Shown in pieces: positions 8,404-16,937 of a stretch of DNA of 64,000 nucleotides (positions are counted from its first letter, which is position 1; each line of letters begins with the position of its first letter). This DNA comes from Natrinema ejinorense (GTDB lineage: Archaea > Halobacteriota > Halobacteria > Halobacteriales > Natrialbaceae). The position numbers and the translations under genes were made by a program. The DNA lies in NCBI RefSeq assembly GCF_002494345.1, contig NZ_NXNI01000001.1:3038001-3102000 (forward strand), in the 5' to 3' direction. The notes below the pieces were generated by a model. The model saw nothing but the letters and a program-made list of their open reading frames with translations. It was not told where the DNA came from and did not search any database.

Positions 8404-9326
8404 GGCGGGTCACCGTCCGGTGGGGTTCGTGGGCGTCGGTCCGGAGCCACATCGTCGCCGGACGCGTCGGCCGGACGCGAGCGGTCGGCTCGAGCCGCCC
8501 GCTGAAGGTCGCCCTCGCTTCCCGCGTCCGGACGGACGCCGCCGTCGGTTTCGAGCCGGTGTCCCTCCTCGGAGTCGGGGTTCCGTTCCCGGCCGGTTCC
8601 CGCGGGGCTTGGTTCGTCGTCGTTTCCGCGACGTCGAATCCGCTCTCGGAGTCGGTGCCAGCCACCGCGGAGGATCGCGGGTGTCTCGGTGATCGTGGCA
8701 TCCGACCCTCGGTAGCGGAAGGCGATGGCCAACAGAACGACCCCGGCGACCATCATGTAGCCGCCGGGACCGAACCAGGCGGTGCCGCTGATGTTCGCGA
8801 CCTCGTAGGTGCCGGCAAGCGGCGGCGTAAACCCCTCGACGCCGTTGAGCGGGGCCTCCGGATCCAGCGAGTGACCGGCCTGGTAGAGCCGGTACTGGAT
8901 GAGGGCACCCATCGCGCCGAAGAGCGCGATCGAGCCGGCGAACAGCGCGGTCAGTCCCTTCGAAATTCTGCGACTCGGGAGGGCTGCAACGACCGCCGAA
9001 ACGACGGCCATCCCGATGAAGACGACCGGACCGAGGACCCACTCGGGGACGTCGACCGCCTTCTCGTGGGGCTCGTAGTTGGGCTCGACGTACACCGGAT
9101 CGGGGTAGTAGAACCCGACGTACTTGTTGAGCCCCCGGACCTCCTGCCAGTCCCCGCCGATCCGGGGGTGGGCGTAGAGCTCCACGACGAGCGGATCGAC
9201 GTACTGCGGTGCCGTCAGCGTGATCCGCCACACCGGAACGCGCAGGGCGAGCACGAACAGCACGGCTGCGACGAGCGGGAGGAGGCGTCTGAGTTCGAAC
9301 AGCCGCGTGAGGCGGGATCGGGTCAT
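8400..9326 (-). CDS. nos-cluster integral membrane protein (NosB-like candidate)
   Basis: The protein has 308 residues with four predicted membrane helices (about 14-31, 96-116, 124-145 and 187-203). The extracellular loop between helices 1 and 2 is rich in Tyr, Pro and His (YYPDPVYVEPNYEPHEKA). A hydrophilic, Arg/Asp-rich tail follows residue 210. It sits between nosZ (7-nt gap) and nosD (4-nt overlap), the place where clade II nos clusters carry the membrane gene nosB. I assign it to N2O reductase maturation or electron supply by position; the NosB link is inference and needs a profile search. Confidence 0.6.
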   Translation of the reverse strand: MTRSRLTRLFELRRLLPLVAAVLFVLALRVPVWRITLTAPQYVDPLVVELYAHPRIGGDWQEVRGLNKYVGFYYPDPVYVEPNYEPHEKAVDVPEWVLGPVVFIGMAVVSAVVAALPSRRISKGLTALFAGSIALFGAMGALIQYRLYQAGHSLDPEAPLNGVEGFTPPLAGTYEVANISGTAWFGPGGYMMVAGVVLLAIAFRYRGSDATITETPAILRGGWHRLRERIRRRGNDDEPSPAGTGRERNPDSEEGHRLETDGGVRPDAGSEGDLQRAARADRSRPADASGDDVAPDRRPRTPPDGDPP

Positions 9327-9333
9327 CGTGAGA

Positions 9334-11247
9334 TCACTCCGCGGGTTCGACGATCAGTCGCGAGCGCATCTCGAGGTGCAGTGCGCTACAGAAGAACGCA
9401 CAGTACATCCAGTAAACGCCCGGCTCGTCGGCGGTAAAGGTCACTTCGCGCGTCTCCTGTGGCGCGAGTTTCATGTTGATGTCGTGTTCGGGGATGGCGA
9501 TCGAATGCAGGATGTCGGGGGTCTGCTCGATGTTGGTGACGGTCATCGTCACCTCGTCGCCCTCCGTGACGGTGACCTCCTCGAAGCCGAACTCGTTGCG
9601 CGTCGAGTACATCTTCACGTGGACGCGCCCGTCCTCGCGGGAGATGTCGACGTCCTCGGTATCGACGAACTCCTCGTCGTAGTCCTCGGGGTCGTAGACC
9701 TTCGCGGGGTCGAGTTTCTCCGCGCTAACGATCGAGGCGTCGTGGGGCTCGGCGTAGGAGGGCGTGTCCTTGACGAGGGACATCCCCTCCTCGTCGTCGC
9801 CGATGTAGATCAGCTGGTCGTTCTCGGGGTGCATCGGTCCGACCGGGAGGAACCGCTCCTTCGAGAGCTTGTTCAGCGAGATCAGCCAGTCTCCCTGCGG
9901 ATCGGCCGTGTAGGACTCCGAGGCGATCAGGTGGCCGGGGTTGTAGTGGACGTCGATCTTCTCGATCACCGGATCGGTCGACTCCTCGCTGGCCTCGACC
10001 GCTGCCTCGATGTCCCACTTGACGACCTGGGAGTCGATGAACAGCGTCGTGTAGGCGTGGCCGCGGCCGTCGTAGGCGGTGTGGAGCGGCCCCATCCCGA
10101 GTCGCGGACGGCCCACGATCGACTCGTTTGGATCGTCGGCCTCGGCGAGCGTCTCGATGTCGATGACCGTCGCCGTCGGGTCGAGTTTCCCGCTGGCGAT
10201 CGCGTACTGTCCGTCGGGCGTGACGCTGACGCCGTGGGGGCTCTTCGAGACGTCGATGTAGCGAACGATGGGGCGGTCGCCCTCGTTCAGCGCGCTGTCG
10301 CGGGTCCCGTCGACGACGGGAACGCCGTTCATTTCGTCGTACTCGCCGGCCTCGACGGCCTCCTCGATGGCGGGCACGTCGAAGGCCTTCACCCAGTCGG
10401 TGTCGCTTGAGGACATCTCGCTCTGGGTAGTGGCGTGTTCGCTGTTGTAGCCGGTCGTAAAGAACCACCGGCCCTCCTTGCCGCCGTCGCCGTTGTCCAT
10501 GTTGCCGTCGACGAGCACCTCCCACTCGACGTTCATCGTCTCGGGATTGATCGCGGCGATGACCGACGTGTAGTTCTCCGGATCCGTGAGGTCCTGTCCG
10601 TCGTTGGGCATCGGGACGCGGAACTCGCCGACGCCGAAGACGTACTTCGTGTCCGGCAGCAGACAGCAAGCCCCGTGGGTCCCCTGCTGGTTCGGGATGT
10701 CGACGATGGCGTCGGTCTCGAAGTACTTCAGGTTGATCCGGGCCATCCGGCCGTTGGCCTTGTCGTTGACGAACGCCCAGCGGCCGTCGTAGTCGTTGTC
10801 GGTCTGGCTCACGCGCGGGTGGTGGGTGTCACCCCACGAGTAGCCGCCCGCGTCTTCCAGCATCTCGCTGGTGCGGTCGTCGTAGCCGTAGCCGCGGGCG
10901 CTCTCGCGGCCGAATACCGGGATCCGCATCAGCTGGCGCATCGACGGCAGCCCGTACACACGGATTTCGCCAGTGTGACCACCCGAGAGGAACGCGTAGT
11001 AGTCGTCGTGGTCGCCGGGCTTGACGTCGGTCTTGACGTCCTCGAGGGAGGTCGATTCGTCGCCGCCGAGCAGCCCCGTACAGCCAGCCAGCGAGGCCAT
11101 CGCACCCGTTGCAGCCCCTGCCTTCATGAAATCCCGTCTGGGAATGCGGGCGAACAGCGGGTCACGCTCCGAATCCGTATCGAGCGTCGATTCGGTCGGG
11201 CTGTTCGTCTCGGTCAATCGGTCGTCGGAATCGTTGGGTCGGGTCAT
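9334..11247 (-). CDS. nosZ: Nitrous-oxide reductase NosZ, Tat lipoprotein
   Basis: The protein has 637 residues and reduces N2O to N2. The N-terminus has a twin-arginine signal (IPRRDFMKAG) with a lipobox (SLAGC), so it is exported folded and probably lipid-anchored. The beta-propeller Cu-Z domain contains His clusters such as WGDTHHPRVSQ and GTHGACC. The C-terminal cupredoxin domain has the CuA motif CAFFCSALHLEM, with C-x3-C, His and Met ligands. It is first in the operon and followed by the membrane protein, nosD, nosF, nosY and nosL. No other denitrification reductase is in this window. Confidence 0.96.
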   Translation of the reverse strand: MTRPNDSDDRLTETNSPTESTLDTDSERDPLFARIPRRDFMKAGAATGAMASLAGCTGLLGGDESTSLEDVKTDVKPGDHDDYYAFLSGGHTGEIRVYGLPSMRQLMRIPVFGRESARGYGYDDRTSEMLEDAGGYSWGDTHHPRVSQTDNDYDGRWAFVNDKANGRMARINLKYFETDAIVDIPNQQGTHGACCLLPDTKYVFGVGEFRVPMPNDGQDLTDPENYTSVIAAINPETMNVEWEVLVDGNMDNGDGGKEGRWFFTTGYNSEHATTQSEMSSSDTDWVKAFDVPAIEEAVEAGEYDEMNGVPVVDGTRDSALNEGDRPIVRYIDVSKSPHGVSVTPDGQYAIASGKLDPTATVIDIETLAEADDPNESIVGRPRLGMGPLHTAYDGRGHAYTTLFIDSQVVKWDIEAAVEASEESTDPVIEKIDVHYNPGHLIASESYTADPQGDWLISLNKLSKERFLPVGPMHPENDQLIYIGDDEEGMSLVKDTPSYAEPHDASIVSAEKLDPAKVYDPEDYDEEFVDTEDVDISREDGRVHVKMYSTRNEFGFEEVTVTEGDEVTMTVTNIEQTPDILHSIAIPEHDINMKLAPQETREVTFTADEPGVYWMYCAFFCSALHLEMRSRLIVEPAE

Positions 11248-11562
11248 TGTCCTGTCGAAGTTCGTCCGCAGTCGCCACGCGACGTGTGCTCCGGGATGGC
11301 AGGCATCGACCTGCGATCCCGCTCGTTACGATTCGCTCTCGACGGTCCACCCTAATAGGAGAGAGATGACTTCCTGCGGACTGGAAAGGCAGGTGAACGT
11401 GTTCGGCGAAAGCTAGTAACGGACTAATCGGCAGGAATGTTTCCACGCAGAAACTGTATGAATTTATGGCCCGAAGCCACCGCTCGAGCGGCGATCGGCT
11501 CGCGAAGACGGTGGCGCGCGACGGAGACGCGAAAACAGCGCCGGTCGAACGCGACGGCTCCC
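11248..11562. promoter_or_regulatory. Noncoding region upstream of nosZ with a candidate operator
   Basis: No supported gene is seen in these 315 bases. A GAAC-GT-GTTC inverted repeat lies at 11394-11403, and a TATA-like cctatta (minus strand, about 11352-11358) lies 35 nt nearer the gene. Anaerobic regulators of haloarchaea bind CGAAC/GTTCG inverted repeats, but with a wider spacer, so this is only a candidate site. The 3' ends of nearby genes do not reach into it. Confidence 0.3.
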
Positions 11563-12054
11563 TTACTCCGGACGGAACACTCGATACGCGCCCTGCCCGA
11601 TCGCCACGGGCTTCGTCTCGCCGTCCGGAGCCGTGCTCTCGACGGTGATCTCGCTGACGCCGACGCTGCCGCCGACCCGGATCACGTCCGCGGTCGCCAC
11701 GAGATCCGCCGTCGCCGGCCGGAGGTAGTTGACGTTCAGGTTGATCGTCGCGATCCGCACGTCGAAGGGGTCGTCCATCGCCGTCCGGAGCACGAGTCCG
11801 CCGACGGTGTCGATGAGCGTCGCCGCGACGCCGCCGTGGAGATCTCCCCGCTCGTCGGCGTCGGCGCTCGGGCGGATGTTCGTCAACTTCTCGTCGTAAG
11901 GAATCGACATCGTCATCGTCCCGTCGCCGACGTTGTCGACGTTCGTGCCGAGCCACGAGAGGAACTCCTGGTTCTCCTCGAGGAAGTACTGGAGCATACT
12001 CTCGAGGTCGGCGAACTCGTCAAGCGCGTCCATCGTCGGCCGCTCCTCGGTCAT
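11563..12054 (-). CDS. PaaI-type hotdog-fold thioesterase
   Basis: The protein has 163 residues from the ATG at 12054; a GTG at 12060 would add two residues. The hotdog domain is visible as LHGGVAATLIDTVGGLVL (the HGG motif and following helix) and the later strand NLNVNYLRPA, both typical of PaaI-like acyl-CoA thioesterases. An N-terminal helix of about 50 residues, NQEFLSWLG included, precedes the domain. The substrate is probably a medium-chain or aromatic acyl-CoA, which the sequence does not settle. It stands alone, divergent from nothing and separated from nosZ by its promoter region. Confidence 0.85.
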   Translation of the reverse strand: MTEERPTMDALDEFADLESMLQYFLEENQEFLSWLGTNVDNVGDGTMTMSIPYDEKLTNIRPSADADERGDLHGGVAATLIDTVGGLVLRTAMDDPFDVRIATINLNVNYLRPATADLVATADVIRVGGSVGVSEITVESTAPDGETKPVAIGQGAYRVFRPE

Positions 12055-12138
12055 AACCACCCGTCTCTCGGCGACGGTCTTGACAGCTACGCTTCCCGGT
12101 GTGTCCGTTGTCAGGCGTTCACTCGTCGGCCACGTCGA

Positions 12139-13032
12139 TCAACAGCGCTCGCTCGAGCGGACGCGTACCCGAACCCCCTCCCCAGGTTCGAACGACCGAT
12201 CCGGGCAGATCAGTTTCGCGCCGAACTCGCCGTCCCGGGCACAGAACAGCGACAGTCCGGTAATCGGCTCGTCGTTTGCCGTCACGGTCACGTCGTCCCA
12301 CGCGATCGTACGGCCGGCCGCGACGCCGAGGCGGTCCCCGTTCAGCGAGACGACGCTCTCGTCGGTGCCCGCCTGCTCGAGCGAACCGCCGCGCGCGAGC
12401 AATCCGCCACCATCGTAGTGTGGGAGGCCGCCGTCTATGACGCCGCCCCCGTCGGCTCCCACACCGACGAACGCCGCGCCGGGGTTCGGATGCGCCGGTG
12501 CGTCGAGCACCGCGTAGGTGTCGCCGGTCGAGACGACGCGGCCGGTGCCGTCCCACTCGAGTGGCCGTATCGACACGCCGAGTTCGATCGGAAGCGAGCC
12601 GGACGCGCGGTAGGGGTTCTGATCGGGGCCGCGAAAGCCGACGTGGAGGTGATTGTCGACCCAGGGTGCGAAAAAGCCCGCCCGGACGAGCCGGCCCAGC
12701 GAGTCACCTCGCTCGACGCGCTCCCCGACCTGGACCGAGGGGTCGACGTGGAGGATCCTGACCGACAGTCCGTCGAGCGGGGCGGGGCTCGAGGGCTCGA
12801 GCAGGATGAGGTGGTCGTGGTCGGGCGCGTAGGGCTTCGGCGGTGCGCGAACGGTACGGGTTTCGCGGACGGTCCCGGCGACCGGGCTCGGCGCGGCGAT
12901 CGTTCGGCCATCGACCAGCGTTCCGGGATACAGATCGATCGCACAACCGCCGTCGTGGGCGGGGTACGGCGAGTTGTAGAGGGAGAAGCGCTCGTACTGT
13001 GCCAGTACGGACTCGGGAAGGGTGACGGCCAT
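12139..13032 (-). CDS. LytM/M23-like fold protein of haloarchaea
   Basis: The protein has 297 residues with no signal peptide, so it is probably cytosolic. The first 170 residues look like the beta-sheet fold of M23 (LytM) domains: HDGGCAIDLYPG, IAAPSPVAGTV, then VQVGERVERGDSLGRL and the HxH element NHLHVGF. Bacterial M23 proteins cut peptidoglycan, which archaea lack, so another function is likely. The C-terminal part is rich in Gly and beta-strand-like and contains a CxxD pair (FCARDG, ICPDRS). It is divergent from the lipoate ligase-like gene with a 57-nt gap. Confidence 0.6.
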   Translation of the reverse strand: MAVTLPESVLAQYERFSLYNSPYPAHDGGCAIDLYPGTLVDGRTIAAPSPVAGTVRETRTVRAPPKPYAPDHDHLILLEPSSPAPLDGLSVRILHVDPSVQVGERVERGDSLGRLVRAGFFAPWVDNHLHVGFRGPDQNPYRASGSLPIELGVSIRPLEWDGTGRVVSTGDTYAVLDAPAHPNPGAAFVGVGADGGGVIDGGLPHYDGGGLLARGGSLEQAGTDESVVSLNGDRLGVAAGRTIAWDDVTVTANDEPITGLSLFCARDGEFGAKLICPDRSFEPGEGVRVRVRSSERC

Positions 13033-13089
13033 CGATTACCGTAGTCTGGGTAGCGGGAGGGTTTAGATGCACTGGGTCGAACGTCCGGT

Positions 13090-13803
13090 ATGCGCGTATT
13101 TCGCGGGCGGGCACCGTCTATCGAGCGCGATCGCGAGGCCAGCCGAACGCTGCTCTCGATCGCCGCCGACGGCGAACCCGCCGTCCGCGTCTGGACGCCA
13201 CACCGCCAGGTCGCGTTCGGTCGGCGGGACACCCGTCTCGAAGGATACCACCGCGCCCGCGAGGCCGCACGCGAGCGCGGGTTTCCCCCGATCGAGCGCG
13301 ACGTCGGCGGCCGAGCGGTCGCCTACGACGGCGAAACGACGCTGGCGTTCGCTCGCGCCGAACCGATCGCGGATCTCCGTATCGGGTCGACCGAACGGTA
13401 CGAGCGCGCCACGTCCGCCCTCGAGGAGGCGCTTCGATCCCTCGGGCTCGAACCGATCCGCGGCGAGCCTGAGGAGTCGTTCTGTCCCGGGACGCACTCG
13501 CTGTCGGTGACGGACGCGACCGCCGACGGCCGACGACAGCGGAAGGTCGTCGGGCTCGCCCAGCGCGTCCGACAGGACGCCGCACTCGTCGCGGGTATCG
13601 TCCTCGTCGCCAACCGCGAGGCGGTGACGGGTGTTCTCGAGGGCGTCTACGATTCGCTCGCGGTGCCGCTGGACGCAGCGACGGTCGGCACCGTCGCGGA
13701 CGCGGGCGGCCCCTCCGAGCCCGCGCCCGTCCGATCGACAATCGAGAACGCCCTGATCGGCGACGCGACCGACGTGTCGGCCGAACGCATCGACGGCGAG
13801 TAA
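13090..13803 (+). CDS. Lipoate--protein ligase family protein (BPL/LPL domain)
   Basis: The protein has 237 residues. The ligase fold is seen in ERDVGGRAVAYDG (the RxxGGR-V-like motif), FCPGTHSLSV, and the RKVVGLAQRVRQDAALVAG segment with the conserved Lys that contacts lipoyl-AMP. Such proteins attach lipoate or octanoate to E2 or GcvH proteins. The archaeal version often works with a separate small subunit, which is not seen here. The short C-terminus fits a single-domain family member. The start at 13090 gives the family's usual N-terminus. Confidence 0.82.
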   Translation: MRVFRGRAPSIERDREASRTLLSIAADGEPAVRVWTPHRQVAFGRRDTRLEGYHRAREAARERGFPPIERDVGGRAVAYDGETTLAFARAEPIADLRIGSTERYERATSALEEALRSLGLEPIRGEPEESFCPGTHSLSVTDATADGRRQRKVVGLAQRVRQDAALVAGIVLVANREAVTGVLEGVYDSLAVPLDAATVGTVADAGGPSEPAPVRSTIENALIGDATDVSAERIDGE

Positions 13804-13936
13804 CGACGACAGAGAGCGTTTTCGACGCACGGAACGGTGGTGTGACACGGGAGAGACGACAGCGTCCGGGAACTCGCGGCCGTCGCTGACTCCCGTGGCG
13901 ACCCAGGAAGGGAAGCGCGACCGAACCGACGTGAGG

Positions 13937-13947
13937 TAACGTTTTTC
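13937..13947 (+). promoter_or_regulatory. T-rich promoter box of the micro-ORF/14013 operon
   Basis: The sequence gtaacgttttt ends about 25 nt before the ATG at 13972. This matches the TATA-box to start spacing of leaderless haloarchaeal mRNAs and suggests the transcript begins at the micro-ORF start codon. Confidence 0.35.
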
Positions 13948-13971
13948 CGCTCCGCGCCGTCGGACTCGAGT

Positions 13972-14016
13972 ATGGAACACCGAACGCGACCGGTGCGATC
14001 GGAGGCTCGTCGATGA
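13972..14016 (+). CDS. Micro-ORF (14 aa) overlapping the next gene
   Basis: This ATG-started frame of 14 codons is placed 25-30 nt after a T-rich box. Its TGA overlaps the next start as ATGA. A GGAGG ribosome binding site for the next gene lies inside it (about 14001-14005). The peptide is short, Arg-rich and has no motif. It repeats the layout of the micro-ORFs at 3909 and 4219, which supports a leader function. Confidence 0.35.
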   Translation: MEHRTRPVRSEARR

Positions 14017-14525
14017 CGGCAGACGCCCCGGAGACGACGGACCCGCTCTGGGAGGAACTCCTCGCGGACGCGAGATCGATCGCCGAGGAGTACCGCGAGG
14101 ACGGCTGGGACGCCGTCGTCCTCGAACCGACGGCCGTCTCGCCGGTCGAGCAGGACGAACGGGTCGGGCTCGACGTCACAGTCAGTGCCGAGGAGTACGA
14201 TATCGTCGAGGAACTCGTCGAAGCGGGCGCGGTCACGATCACGGCAGCCGACGTCTACTACCGCCCGCCCGCCGAAGCGGAGAGCGATCGACGGGTCGCG
14301 CTGACGGTCGAACGCGACGACGCGACCGAGACGGCGATCTTCGTTCCGCTCACGTACGATCTGGCGGCGTGTCGACCGGTCTTCGAGACGGCACTCCTCG
14401 AGGAGGAGCTACTGACCCACGTGACGACCCAGTCGACCGACCAGTGGGTGAGTTTCTCCCACGACGATCCGTCGCTGTTCCTCGAGGCATCGGACGTTCG
14501 GGCGTGGGGTCCGGACGACGAATGA
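14013..14525 (+). CDS. Conserved haloarchaeal protein of unknown function
   Basis: The acidic soluble protein has 170 residues, without signal peptide or membrane segment. It begins with a helical stretch (EELLADARSIAEEY), followed by alternating beta/alpha segments. WVSFSHDDPSLFLEA near the C-terminus may be a conserved block. I do not recognise a characterised domain. The start at 14013 is set by GGAGG seven nucleotides upstream and by the ATGA overlap with the micro-ORF. It is convergent with nadC, six nucleotides away. Confidence 0.7.
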   Translation: MTADAPETTDPLWEELLADARSIAEEYREDGWDAVVLEPTAVSPVEQDERVGLDVTVSAEEYDIVEELVEAGAVTITAADVYYRPPAEAESDRRVALTVERDDATETAIFVPLTYDLAACRPVFETALLEEELLTHVTTQSTDQWVSFSHDDPSLFLEASDVRAWGPDDE

Positions 14526-14531
14526 AGGCGG

Positions 14532-15347
14532 TTACTCGCCCGTTCGGAAGGAGAGATCCAGCGACGGTGCCGAGTGGGTGAGCGAGCCCATCGAGATCAC
14601 GTCGACGCCGGTCGCGGCGTACGCCGGAACGTCCGCGACGGTGATCCCGCCGCTGGCCTCGGCCAGCACGCCCTCGTAGTCGGCGAGTTCGGCGACTGCT
14701 CGCCGGGTGTCCCCGGGCGACATGTTATCGAGTAGGACGACGTCGGCACCGGCGGCCGCCGCCCGCGGGGCGTCCGCGACGGTCTCGACTTCCACGTCGA
14801 TCTTCGTCGCGAACGAGGTCCGCTCCTGGAAGCGTTCGATCGCATCCTCGAGCCCCAGTTCCGCGACGTGATTGTCCTTGACCATGACCATGTGGGAGAG
14901 GTCGAGCCGGTGGGTGTCGCCGCCGCCCGCGACGACCGCGCGCTTCTCGAGGCCGCGCAGACCCGGGGTAGTCTTCCTGGTCGCGGCGATCGCGACGGCC
15001 GCGGATTCGGCCCTGGCCGCGTCGACTGCTGTCCGCGTCCGGGTCGCGATCCCCGACGCGTGGCCCGCGAGATTCACGGCGACGCGCTCGCCGCGGAGGA
15101 CCTCGCGTGCTGTCCCCTCGACCCGGAGCAGGTCGTCGCCGGGTTCGACGGCGGTGCCGTCCGCGAGCCGATCGGTCACGGTCGCGTCGAGATACTCGAA
15201 GACGGCCGTCGCGGCCTCGAGGCCGGCGACGACTCCCGAGTCCTTCGCGACGAGCCTGCCGGTCGTCTCGCCGGGGACTTGATTCGTTACGTCGTGGTGG
15301 CCGACGTCCTCGCGGAGCCAGCGTTCGACCTGTGCGTCGGTGATCAT
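14532..15347 (-). CDS. nadC: Nicotinate-nucleotide pyrophosphorylase (carboxylating), quinolinate PRTase
   Basis: The protein has 271 residues. It converts quinolinate and PRPP to nicotinate mononucleotide. Family motifs: RTRTAVDAARA, ATRKTTPGLRGLEKRAVVAGGG with the Arg/Lys phosphate-binding cluster and His (THRLDLSHMVMVKDNH), the acidic EVETV and DVVLLDNM strands, and SGGI and the closing ISMGSLTHSAP. It is the last gene of a nadA-nadB-nadC operon, seven nucleotides after nadB. Confidence 0.96.
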   Translation of the reverse strand: MITDAQVERWLREDVGHHDVTNQVPGETTGRLVAKDSGVVAGLEAATAVFEYLDATVTDRLADGTAVEPGDDLLRVEGTAREVLRGERVAVNLAGHASGIATRTRTAVDAARAESAAVAIAATRKTTPGLRGLEKRAVVAGGGDTHRLDLSHMVMVKDNHVAELGLEDAIERFQERTSFATKIDVEVETVADAPRAAAAGADVVLLDNMSPGDTRRAVAELADYEGVLAEASGGITVADVPAYAATGVDVISMGSLTHSAPSLDLSFRTGE

Positions 15348-15354
15348 GGCTGTG

Positions 15355-16935
15355 TCAATCGTCCGCCGGCGATTCGGGCACCGACTCGTCGGCGTCGGTC
15401 GCGACGTAGTGACAGCCCACGGACTCGGTGTTCTCGCTGGCCGCCCGCGCGATCAGCAATGCGACGACGCTGGCGTTTCGAAGTTCGTAGAGGTCCCGCG
15501 CCGTTCGCGTCCGGATGTAGGCGTCGACCTCGCCCTTGAGCCGCCGGAGGACGCTACTCGCGCGAGCGATCTCCTCGGGATCGCGCTCGAGGCCCAGATA
15601 CTCGTCCATCGCTTGCGTGAGTCGGGTAAACTTCTCGGCGGCGAAGCGCTCGGGGAGATCGGGGTCTCGGTTCCGGAGTTCGGGAGCCTCGACGACCTCG
15701 GGATCGCGCTCCGCGGTTTCACCGCTTCGCCTCGCGGTGCGTTGCACCTCGCCCGCCGCATCCTCGCCGGCCCGCAGGCCCCAGACCAGCCCCTCGAGCA
15801 GACTCGTGCTCGCCAGTCGGTTCGCGCCGTGGACGCCGGTCCGGGCGCACTCGCCGACGGCGTAGAGCCGATCGAGCGAGGTGCGACCGCGCTCGTCGAC
15901 GTCGATCCCGCCACACAGGAAGTGCTCGCAGGGAGCGACCGGGATCTCGTCGCCCTCGATACCTCGGTCGCGGCACTTCTCCGCGATGGCGGGATACTCG
16001 GCCGCGAACTCGAGGGGACTCACGTCCAGGACGACCTCGCCCGTTTCCTCGCGCTCGGTCTCGACGGCGCGAGCGACGACATCGCGGGGTGCGAGGTCGC
16101 CCTGCGGATGGTATTCGTCCATGAACCGCTCGCCGTCGCCGTTTCGCAGCACTGCGCCCTCCCCGCGGAGGGCTTCCGAGAGCAGGAAGGGATCGTCGCC
16201 GGCGTAGGCGGTCGGATGGAACTGGACGTACTCCATGTCCGTGACATCCGCGCCCGCGAGCGCGGCCATGGCGATGCCGTCGCCGGTCGCGTCGTCGGGG
16301 TTCGTCGAGCGCCCGTAGAGCGCGCCGACGCCGCCGGTCGCGAGGACAGTCGCACCCGCGTAGATCGGGTGCCCGTCGGACTCCTCGTCGCTGACCACGC
16401 CGTGGACGCGTCCCTCCGCCGTGATCAACTCGAGGGCGGCGGTGTCCTGCCGGACCTCGATGTGATCGTGGTCGTCGACGTAGTTCAGGAACGGCCGCAG
16501 GATGTGCGTCCCGGTCGCGGCGTCGACGTGGAGGATTCGGTACTCGGAGTGTGCCGCTTCGCGCGTGTAGTCGAACGCCCCGTCGTCGGCCTCGTCGAAC
16601 CCGACCGCGAGGGTGTCGACGAGCACGTCCTCGACGGCGTCGTCGGCGTTCTCGACGAGGGTATCGACGGCGTCCGGATCGGCGGTGCCGTCGCTGGCGT
16701 CGATGATGTCTGTCTTGAGCGACTCCGGATTCCCGCGCGTCGTCGAGATACCGCCCTGCGCCCAGTCGGTGCTCGCGTCGGCGGGCTTCGTCGCTTTCGT
16801 CAGGAGGAGTACCTCGGCTCCCCCTCTGGCCGCTTCGAGAGCCGCCGCACAGCCCGCGATGCCGCTGCCGACGACGAGCACATCCGCAGTCTCGCCGTCG
16901 GTCGTCGTCGCCGTACTGGTGTCGGTTTCAGTCAT
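15355..16935 (-). CDS. nadB: L-aspartate oxidase
   Basis: The protein has 526 residues. The FAD-binding Rossmann motif is DVLVVGSGIAGCAAALEA near residues 18-36. The GGIS and HPTAYAG segments, LLSEALRGEGAVL and HFLCGGI are typical of the succinate dehydrogenase/aspartate oxidase flavoprotein family. It oxidises aspartate to iminoaspartate for quinolinate synthesis. The C-terminal helical domain (from about residue 420) is present. Two nucleotides separate it from nadA. Confidence 0.95.
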   Translation of the reverse strand: MTETDTSTATTTDGETADVLVVGSGIAGCAAALEAARGGAEVLLLTKATKPADASTDWAQGGISTTRGNPESLKTDIIDASDGTADPDAVDTLVENADDAVEDVLVDTLAVGFDEADDGAFDYTREAAHSEYRILHVDAATGTHILRPFLNYVDDHDHIEVRQDTAALELITAEGRVHGVVSDEESDGHPIYAGATVLATGGVGALYGRSTNPDDATGDGIAMAALAGADVTDMEYVQFHPTAYAGDDPFLLSEALRGEGAVLRNGDGERFMDEYHPQGDLAPRDVVARAVETEREETGEVVLDVSPLEFAAEYPAIAEKCRDRGIEGDEIPVAPCEHFLCGGIDVDERGRTSLDRLYAVGECARTGVHGANRLASTSLLEGLVWGLRAGEDAAGEVQRTARRSGETAERDPEVVEAPELRNRDPDLPERFAAEKFTRLTQAMDEYLGLERDPEEIARASSVLRRLKGEVDAYIRTRTARDLYELRNASVVALLIARAASENTESVGCHYVATDADESVPESPADD

Positions 16936-16937
16936 CG

